38,932 nucleotides of DNA from Ectocarpus siliculosus (taxonomy: Eukaryota > Sar > Phaeophyceae > Ectocarpales > Ectocarpaceae). The notes under the pieces were generated by a model. It was not told where the DNA came from. It searched no databases and saw only the letters and a program-made list of their open reading frames with translations. Positions 32,505 through 38,932 of this stretch are shown here, in pieces (position 1 is the stretch's first letter; each line of letters opens with the position of its first letter). A program made the translations under genes and the position numbers. The stretch lies in contig FN649732.1 in assembly GCA_000310025.1 (NCBI GenBank), positions 751,300 through 790,231 on the forward strand, read 5' to 3'.

Positions 32505-34829
32505 CCTATGTATGCATGCCTCTGTCGCCATCTCTCGATGCCGCTCAATGTATCCATCTATCTCCGGGACGGGACGGAAACGGAAACGGAAACGGAAACG
32601 GAAATGGAAACGGAGCAGTCCCTTCTGACGGACGAGAACCTGCAGACTGTGCCGTTCCTTGTCCTGGGGAACAAGATCGACATGCAGGCGGCCGTGAGCG
32701 AAGACGAGCTCCGGTGAGGCAGAAACGACACGTTATAGTTATCAGACCACACGCAGACCGACGGGCAGAGAGATCGACAGGCAGGCAGACTGACGGACTC
32801 GCAGACGGAAGCAGACACATACACACACAGACAGGCCGATAGACGGACTCACAGGCAAGCGCATAGCAGGCATGACACACCCGGCACCGGAAGGGGAACT
32901 ACCATGCCATGCCAACAGGTACACGAGAGAGATGTTGGCTGACTGACATGCAGACTGCCAAACAGGCAGGCAAGACGTTAGGATAGCAAATAGGACACCC
33001 CCCCCCGCGTCAAGTCAAGGGGACTACCATACAAATCCCAACAGTTGTGCTGCGGGCGGGTACCCACGAACGAGTATGTGTGTTTGTTGCTGATCTCACG
33101 AGCTGAGGTGCCCCCCTCCCCCCTCGCTCCTCTACAAGTAGCCTTCGGCGACGAAAAGCGCCTCTTAGAGAAGCCGAAATCAAACCATTAGACTAGCCGG
33201 CGCTGACTAGTCTGCGCTGACTAGTCTAACGGTTTAACGGTTGGATATGGGCTTCAATAAAATATAGGTAGTGGCGTGAGCCCCGGCACTTTCACTTCCG
33301 AGAAGGGCGGCTCCCCTTGCCAGCGATACTATCCGCCAAATCCTTATTTCGCTTCATATCGCTCGCCACCCACATCCTGCAGAATGTTCCAGGGTCTCAG
33401 ACGATACTCTACACGCAGAAGTCGGCTCGTAGAATCGTCTGTTTTTTTTTCGTGCGGGGTCCGCCGACCTCCATTCTGGTACTCTTCGCACTCGCCATTT
33501 TTCATGCGTTTTTAAACGTCGGGGGAGGGTCACATTAGCGTAGTGTGTGGACGCATGCCTTCCGTGGGGTGTTTTGCGCAAAGTCAACAATGTTAGTGAT
33601 GGGACCTTTGGACCTTCTAAACTTGTTGTTCATGGGGGGGGGTGTCGATGGGAGGGGTGTTGGAGACGGCTCGTACATGGGAGCTCTCGGCCCGGCGGAG
33701 TGAGTGATTGACTTGGTTTGGTGGAATGAAGAGCCCCGATTTTTTCACCCGGTGCTGTATGATAGGCATGGCATGGGGTTTTCGGCGATAAAGAGTCTCG
33801 AATACAAGCCGTACCAATACCTCAGGCGCTGGATAGAAATTGGACTCCGAACCGCGGTCAACATGAAGACAACCCTCCCCAAGAAGGAAATCCAACAACC
33901 CAACCACCACCACCACCAACTAAAATCAACGCGACGTTATTCTCCCTTGTTTCGTCTTCTGTGGTGGCACGGTTGCGCGCTTTTTTTTCTTCGGGGGTGT
34001 GGTGTGCGTGGCAGGTATGCGATGGGGCTCTACGACACGTTCGGGAAGGCGTCCAAGCCGGACTCGAACCCCGGGGTGCGGCCAATCGAGCTCTACATGT
34101 GCTCCGTGGTGAAGAGGATGGGCTACTCGGACGGTAAGCTTGCTACGTGCGTGAAGGGGGGCCGTTGATGTAACGCCGTACCGTAATGCCATTGCATTTG
34201 ATGAGAAGGCCGTTTCACTGATGAGAACGCCATATACCATTGATGAGAACGTTATGCCATCGAGGGGGTAATAGTCATAACCTTTGATGATAACGCTATA
34301 CCGTTGATGAGAACGCCATACCATTGATGAGAACGTCATACTGTTGAGAACGTCATGCCGTTGATGAGGACGCCATACGGGCCGTACCTCGGGAAGAGAA
34401 GCTTAGCCCCCCCTCCCCCCCCCGCGTGCCGCGTACAGCAGCGTCCTACCTTACGACGAGAGAGAGGTGCTTGTAAGAGAGATGTCAAGGCAAATACCTC
34501 CCCCACTGTGCGGCAGCGGCGGTTCCCGCTCCGTTAGTCCCCACGCCAGACGTGGCAGGTCTTTCTCCCATGCTAGTGTTGATTCCAACTGCGTTTCACC
34601 CATACAATGCCAAATGTGGGTCGAATCGGTGGGTTCCACAATTTGGGATGGTTCTTGTTCTAAGGACACACCACCGTGTCTGCTTCTTCCAGTGATGATA
34701 CCGTAGTGCTGCTGTATCATGGGCATGTGTGCTGACCCCCCCCCCCAAACCCTCTTGTGCATGCTGTCTCTCTCCCTCCCTTTTCCCGCGGTTCGAACAG
34801 GCTTCAAGTGGCTTTCGCAGTTCATCTAG
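27189..34829 (+). CDS. SAR1: SAR1 small GTPase (COPII coat), 6 exons, complete
   Basis: Exons: 27189-27231, 30815-30960, 31677-31820, 32619-32713, 34015-34133, 34801-34829. All phases join to 191 aa, the normal SAR1 length. The N-terminus [15 protein letters not shown] is the amphipathic membrane-inserting helix of SAR1. GLDNAGKT (27-34) is the P-loop, PTLHP (50-54) switch I, DLGGHE (70-75) switch II and NKID (129-132) the guanine-specificity motif. The protein ends KWLSQFI, as SAR1 proteins do. SAR1-GTP recruits Sec23/24 and Sec13/31 at ER exit sites and bends the membrane during vesicle budding. Intron 1 is 3.6 kb and carries several repeats. The acceptors of exons 2 and 4 are unusual (see repeats). 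The gene is divergent from the minus-strand low-complexity gene, with 408 bases between their start codons. Confidence 0.96.
28021..28108 (+). repeat. SAR1 intronic repeat, copy R1
   Basis: Core CCGCGCTAACCGGCTGACCA, then ATGAAAAGAC, with a short hairpin AAAGAC..GTCTTT. Related copies lie at 30421-30540 and 30961-31256. It lies within SAR1 intron 1. Confidence 0.7.
29648..29869. mobile_element. Palindromic-end element family, copy D (222 bp)
   Basis: Perfect 23-bp arms at 29648-29670 and 29847-29869 (outer part TACCGTATACGACACAAGAT). Inner parts share CCCCTGGACC and TTTTCAAA with copies A-C. It lies in SAR1 intron 1. Confidence 0.8.
30421..30540 (+). repeat. SAR1 intronic repeat, copies R2 (partial) and R3
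   Basis: CATCGACCGCGCCATCC at 30441 is a truncated copy. R3 carries TCGATCGCGCTAACTGGCTG at 30481 followed by ACCAATGAAA and a GTCAGTCTCAGCGCGGTTGAAA tail close to that of R1. A further fragment (CGTCGACCGGCTGA) is at ~30387. Confidence 0.7.
30619..30840 (+). repeat. Tandem copies of the SAR1 exon 2 head with its 3' splice site
   Basis: CAGGGTTTTACCACAAGAGC occurs at ~30629, ~30714 and 30812. The last is the functional acceptor and start of exon 2; the second copy is identical for 26 exon bases. The copies are separated by 85-100 bases containing CCAAT.., ACCA.AT.TGTGTG and GTGTGCGTGTTT. Use of copy 2 as acceptor would reach an in-frame TGA within 13 codons. Confidence 0.85.
30961..31256 (+). 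repeat. SAR1 intronic repeat, tandem copies R4, R5 and partial R6
   Basis: R4 starts exactly at the exon 2 donor (GTGTGTTCGTG). R5 starts ~117 bases later and R6 is truncated at ~31256. Shared parts: TCTTTGTCATTAACGTCG-type, CCGCGCTAA, CCAATG, AAAGACGYCAGTC, TAGCGGGATAGAA and ATCAACGTTCTCTC. Confidence 0.8.
31408..31441 (+). repeat. G-rich tract with GGGCGA repeats
   Basis: A ten-G run, then G-rich steps and GAGGGC units on + in SAR1 intron 2. Four or more G runs in a row could form a G-quadruplex in RNA or DNA. Confidence 0.6.
32456..32505 (+). repeat. TC and TCTG microsatellite in SAR1 intron 3
   Basis: (TC)n followed by about six TCTG units. It is the only strong pyrimidine tract in this part of the intron and ends >110 bases before exon 4. 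Confidence 0.85.
32566..32618 (+). repeat. (GGAAAC)n purine repeat at the SAR1 exon 4 acceptor
   Basis: GGGACGGGAC then about five GGAAAC units and a GGAAAT variant, ending in CGGAGCAG, the exon 4 acceptor. No pyrimidine tract lies in the last 45 bases of this intron. Confidence 0.85.
33170..33255. mobile_element. 86-bp foldback element, copy 2
   Basis: Left arm GAAGCCGAAATCAAACCATT-AGACTAG pairs imperfectly with the right arm, which ends GGATATGGGCTTC. The same arms occur at 17231-17312. The centre has a doubled GCGCTGACTAGTC. It lies in SAR1 intron 4. Confidence 0.65.
34196..34375 (+). repeat. Degenerate ~21-bp tandem array in SAR1 intron 5
   Basis: Units of the form ATTGATGAGAACGCCATACC recur about eight times with small changes, starting ~60 bases after the exon 5 donor. 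Confidence 0.85.
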
Positions 34830-36640
34830 ATATAGAAATATCCATGTGGCCAGGTTGTCCGGACGGTCTTGCCTTGTAGACGGAAGGAAAGTGCGGACTT
34901 GGCACACTACTACCTTCGGAGGGCGAGGGGGGTAGGGGGACGGGGAGGGGGGGGGGGGGGGAATAACTTTCCTCGAAATCGCTTTTTGAGCATGTCGGGG
35001 ATTCCTCGCCGAACTGTAACGTTTTCCGCAGATTATCAAGAGAGTTGGCACATGTTTCAACAACCGCTTGCTTTGGGGCTAACGCTCCTTCCTCCCTATC
35101 GCGGGGATTCCCAGGTCGCTTTAGTGATGAATCATCAGCCAGGGGTTTCGGCCGTGATGGAACAGGTCACCCCTTCGTAATCGTGCTCCCTAACGTAAGA
35201 CGGGAGTAAGTAAGTAGAGGTTGGGGGATGAAAAAGGCGACCTGCCTCTGTCTTTCATGTCAGTCTACCAGAGGTGGCCGGGGGGAGGCGTGGCTGACGA
35301 AGGAAGGAGTACCAAGAGCAGTTTGTCTCTGTTCGGAACAGTGATAACAAAATAATGTTGTATGGAATTTTTCGCGCGATCGCGGCAAGCGACCGGTCGG
35401 CGAAAGCGTGACTGACTGGCCGCAGTTTTGAAAAGGGTTGCTTTATCACATCAGGCGAGAGTACGAACTGCTGTGCTAGGAAGGGTGGTACGGAATCTGG
35501 CGCGTGGAATAAATTGCGGTCAGCACGCACGCGTCCGTCGCTGAAGAAAGCTTCAATGCTGTACTATTTTTGGGCCTCGAACGTGATTCTGCTGCTGCGT
35601 GCTTCACTCCCAAATCGTGTTGACGCGCCCAGGGCGCATCAACTCTGCTTTCGCGCGTGCGTGTGGTACCGCTGCTGAATGAAGCCAGCTGTGGCTTAAT
35701 TTGCGGTGAATGTCTTTCTTTGGATGTGGGTGTTGTTCCCAAGCATCATGTTCCGCGAGCATTGATGGGCGTTTTGGGCGGGCCTGCGCCCCCTCCCCCC
35801 AATGTATTTCTGAAAAAAGGAAAAACTGAGCAATGAGCAATGCCATATCTTTCACTGATTCGCAGAGGGAAGCACAAGTCCTTCGGGAATGGATCCGTCT
35901 GGTTTTGTCCGTATGACCGAACAACCACCGCACGCTCGAGTTGCTCCGGAAATTGGCGGAACACGCGAAACACCCCCGTTCATATCTATCTGTACAAAAC
36001 GCGTGCGCAATACATACGCATGTATATGTATATGTGTGTCTGTGCTGCATGAGTTGCGTGTGCCAAGAGCCCCACTACTACTGCTGTAGGGGAGAGACGA
36101 AAAAGCTTGAGATTGTACAGCGAAATCGAACGAAGAGGGTAAAAGGAAGCAATATGTCTCATGTTCCTGTGCCGCGCATGGCATGTACTCCAGTGCCGGG
36201 TTTTGGCAAAAACGCCATCCCCCAGCCAGCCTGCCTTCTCCGTCGTCGTCCGTGTGGCACGTCGTTGCGTCACTTCAAAAAACATGTGTGTGCATGAAGA
36301 GTCGCGAACATGTAGTGTAGTATTCTGCGACAACATGTAGACAGAAGCAGGAGAGACCGGTCAAGCCGATATGTCATTAAATATTCCACTCGCGGGAATG
36401 TGAACCCAATGCACCACCCGCTTGTCCCCGCCAAAGTTACGCGCTATTTTCCCTTAGAGGTGATACCTCGGTCCAAAACAAAGCAGAGGGTTATGCATAC
36501 TACACTTGAAATCATCTTTCACTGAAACAAAAAAGATCACAACCTCGTGTTCTTCGTGTCACGTACGTACTTCGTAATCCTCTGTTCCACAGTACGACGT
36601 CTTGGTGGTGACATCACGTAAGCTTAGGTAGGCGGGACAG
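34830..36640. other. SAR1 3' UTR and spacer without a supported gene
   Basis: The SAR1 3' UTR must begin at 34830; its end is not visible. A G run at 34944-34960 and a TATATGTATATGTGTG stretch near 36021 are the only structures noticed. ORFs on both strands lack splice-consistent partners and recognisable domains. Confidence 0.45.
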
Positions 36641-38460
36641 ATTCAGATCCAAAAGTGTCGGTCAAAGACGGAAACAAATCCAACACACGATGTGGTGACG
36701 ACCAAAAACGAACATAAAAAAAATATCTCGAATATTTCTCGCCCAACCCGTCAACCAAGTACCAGAACAGACAAAATCCAAATCACGGACCATGCATTGT
36801 ACATCAAACTAAGAAAGACCAGAAGTAGTATTTACTTTCACATTCATCACACACCGCACGCATCTATGCAAACAACCAACCAAGAAGCAGTTAAATCGGA
36901 ACCATGGGACCAACAGGAAATGGCATCATCGAGGCATAGCCTGCCGGGTTGTAGCACTTTCACACCGCATCACGCTCCACCAATCTTCTGTAACACCCAA
37001 CCCCAGCATTCCAGTTTGGAGAAGCGCGCACACTGTACGTTCACTTCAGAGCGATGTTCGGTACAAGCTCCCCTCTCCGAGGCCGGCGACAAAACCGCCA
37101 AGAAAATTAGAGCGTGACTAGCAGTGTTTCGAAGCGGCAAGCGGGGAGGAACCAACAACACAGCAGCATTTTGTTTCTGACAACAGCACTACGAAACACG
37201 CATTTCGAAAAGGTGGTGTCGGAAAAGAGAGTGTCAATCAAGCCAACAATAACCGAATCGCGATGCAAAGACAAACCAACAACCAGAGACAGACTCTAAA
37301 GGCTACCATGTCCCTCCAGAATACACCAAGCACGCGCCGGAAGAGACAAGAGCCACCACGACGTATAAAATACTTCGCATCCACGAAAAAATGCTATTAT
37401 CAAAAATACTATCGTCGCACTTTGAATGAGTCTCCCAAGACAGGAGAGGTCTGGGGTGGCCCGGTCGGGCACCTCTTTCCCTTCCAGACCATCCATCGAT
37501 AACGCCTGGACGCCCCCACCTCCAGCAACAAGAGAATCCGACCGACCAGCAGCAGCAACAGGAACGAACAAAACGTGGATGTTTGTCGGCACACACTCCT
37601 GTTGGGCACTATCCCTGACCAAATTTCGACCGCGCTCCTCGCTCCTTCCTCCCTACAGTACGCAGTTGGTGGCACACCAACCTGGCACACCAACCACAGA
37701 TCAGAGAGGACAATAGCGCACATCTATGTCACGATAACATAACTGTTTACCAAAACACAGCAGTGCCCCATCAATGGGCCAAAACAGTCGTCACATGCAC
37801 CACCTACTACATCCGGCTACTGCACAGAAACACGCACGTCTCGAGCGGAAAACCAACCCGGGCTATACCAGACTGGCTTCGAACGAACATGGAGTGCGTG
37901 TCCACACAAAGTCCTTCCGCTTTCCACACGGCAGTCAGCAAAAGTGGGAGCGACAACACACAAAAAAATCACCACCCTTGAGGGAGCAAAGAGCCACGAC
38001 AGCGAGAGACACCCCCCGTTATGACTTTGTGCGCGGGGCACCAACGGCTGCGAGAAAAAAAAAGAAGATGAAAATCGGTGGGGCGCAGGTGAAAATGTAC
38101 ACCTGGACACCTTCATGCAGAGAGACAGGAAGAGAGAGAGAGAGAGAGAACGAAGACAGAGACTAGACAAGACACAACGGTACACAAAAGCGACAAACGT
38201 GGGTGCCCTCTCCGACTGTGGGCGGCAGGAGGAAGCGCCAGCACTATTTATCGGTGACCTACACCACACAAAAGGTAGACACCTTGGAACCAACCGTGAT
38301 CCGGCGCAACCCATGTGCGTGCATCACGCCTCCAAACCACAACTGCCCCCACCTCCCCCACCCCGCAACGGCACAGAAACGCTCACGTGCAAACGGAACG
38401 CTGAATGAACCGCACATTTTCACGTCACAGCTATCTCTCTCCTCCAGCAAGTGAGCAACA
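36640..38460 (-). other. A/C-rich + strand: probable antisense transcript or long 3' UTR
   Basis: For nearly 2 kb the + strand is rich in A and C and poor in T and G. The sense strands of introns and UTRs elsewhere in the window are T/G-rich, so transcription is probably on the minus strand, from a gene beyond the right edge. The GA repeat at 38129-38151 reads as a CT tract on minus. No coding exon was identified. Confidence 0.35.
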
Positions 38461-38699
38461 CGCATGTGTAAGGTACCGGCAACCGTGAAGAATCCGTGTT
38501 ATCAAGAAACAAAAGCGATCACCACTCAACAGCCACCCTGACTACCGCAGGCACCAAGGAAACCTTTAAAGTACCTAGGCAACCGATGAAGAAGCGGGTG
38601 GATCCCCCCTAACACCCTGTCCCGCCTAACAAATGAAAAGTCTAAAACATCACGACAAGAGACAAGAAAGCGAGGCCAGCCATCGCTTTCTTCCTCGTT

Positions 38700-38932
38700 T
38701 CACGCCGCTGTGGCTGTTGCTTTCCCCCCCCCTTCAAACGGCAAAAACGTGCTAAATCAGTGAGCAAAACAGTTTGCTTCTTCGTCCGGCCAGCGTCATC
38801 GGCGGAACAGAAAGAAAAAAAAAGGAGGGGGCACGTCCGACCGACCGTGAGGGGGGGGGGCGGGGGGGGGGGGGCCCCCCCCCTAAAAATGATAAATTTA
38901 CTGAATTGGGGAATGGGCCCCCGAAACCACCC
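38700..38932. other. Contig-end sequence with long C and G homopolymers
   Basis: Runs of C (38726), G (38850 to ~38873) and C (to ~38883) are followed by a short A/T-rich tail. Together with the A/T-rich left end this suggests read-tail errors at both window ends. Confidence 0.5.

Noticed and set aside
34196-34375. Possible hammerhead-ribozyme motifs (CTGATGAG) in the tandem array
   Set aside because: Only one unit has CTGATGAG, most have TTGATGAG, and no matching GAAA core with pairing stems was seen.
36692-37117. 141-codon + strand ORF in the right-hand region
   Set aside because: It is explained by the A/C-rich composition, which depletes stop codons on +; no domain or splice context.
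37817-38314. 165-codon minus-strand ORF
   Set aside because: It includes a CT-repeat translation (SLSLFLSL) and has no recognisable domain; more likely UTR.

Overview
The window looks like a nuclear contig from an intron-rich stramenopile, most likely a brown alga (Phaeophyceae, Ectocarpus-like). This is inferred from moderate GC, many phase-conserved introns averaging about 0.7-0.8 kb, T/G-rich introns full of TTG, CTG and AGC microsatellites, long spacers, and palindromic short repeats in introns. No species can be assigned by eye. Both ends (about 1-180 and 38840-38932) look like unreliable contig-end sequence.

Layout. Four protein genes can be built from splice-consistent exons. (1) 868-13027 (+): a 16-exon copine of about 565 aa, with two C2 domains and a vWA/copine domain. 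One intron has a GC donor, and C2B has lost its calcium-binding loops. (2) 16582-21585 (+): a 6-exon gene for an unrecognised membrane protein of about 354 aa, with an N-terminal hydrophobic leader, a charged helical centre, a poly-Q tract and a C-terminal hydrophobic segment. (3) 22666-26780 (-): a 4-exon gene for an unrecognised low-complexity protein of about 691 aa. (4) 27189-34829 (+): a complete 6-exon SAR1 GTPase (191 aa) of the COPII coat. Genes 3 and 4 are divergent, with 408 bp between their start codons. That spacer holds a TATA-like element and a 62-codon upstream ORF. Genes 2 and 3 converge.

Accessory structure. The introns and spacers hold several small non-autonomous repeats. 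The most striking is a four-copy family of 212-222 bp inverted-repeat elements (17910, 19030, 20999, 29648). Their outermost arms differ between copies but match perfectly within each copy. Others are a 40-bp perfect palindrome flanked by 8-bp direct repeats (15723-15762), two copies of an 82-86 bp foldback (17231 and 33170), a 48-bp tandem array grown from the arm of one element, and a duplicated 80-bp module (19602, 19789). SAR1 is unusual: the head of exon 2 with its 3' splice site is tandemly repeated upstream as decoys, a related repeat starts at the exon 2 donor and recurs in both flanking introns, and exon 4 is preceded by a purine hexamer repeat where a pyrimidine tract is expected.

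The right-hand 4 kb (34830-38932) has no convincing gene. From about 36.6 kb the + strand becomes A/C-rich and T/G-poor, the reverse of the sense strand of the genes to the left. This suggests an antisense-oriented transcript or long 3' UTR entering from beyond the right edge. The two recognised genes are housekeeping membrane-traffic functions (copine: calcium-dependent membrane binding; SAR1: ER-exit vesicle budding). Nothing shows that the four genes act in one pathway.
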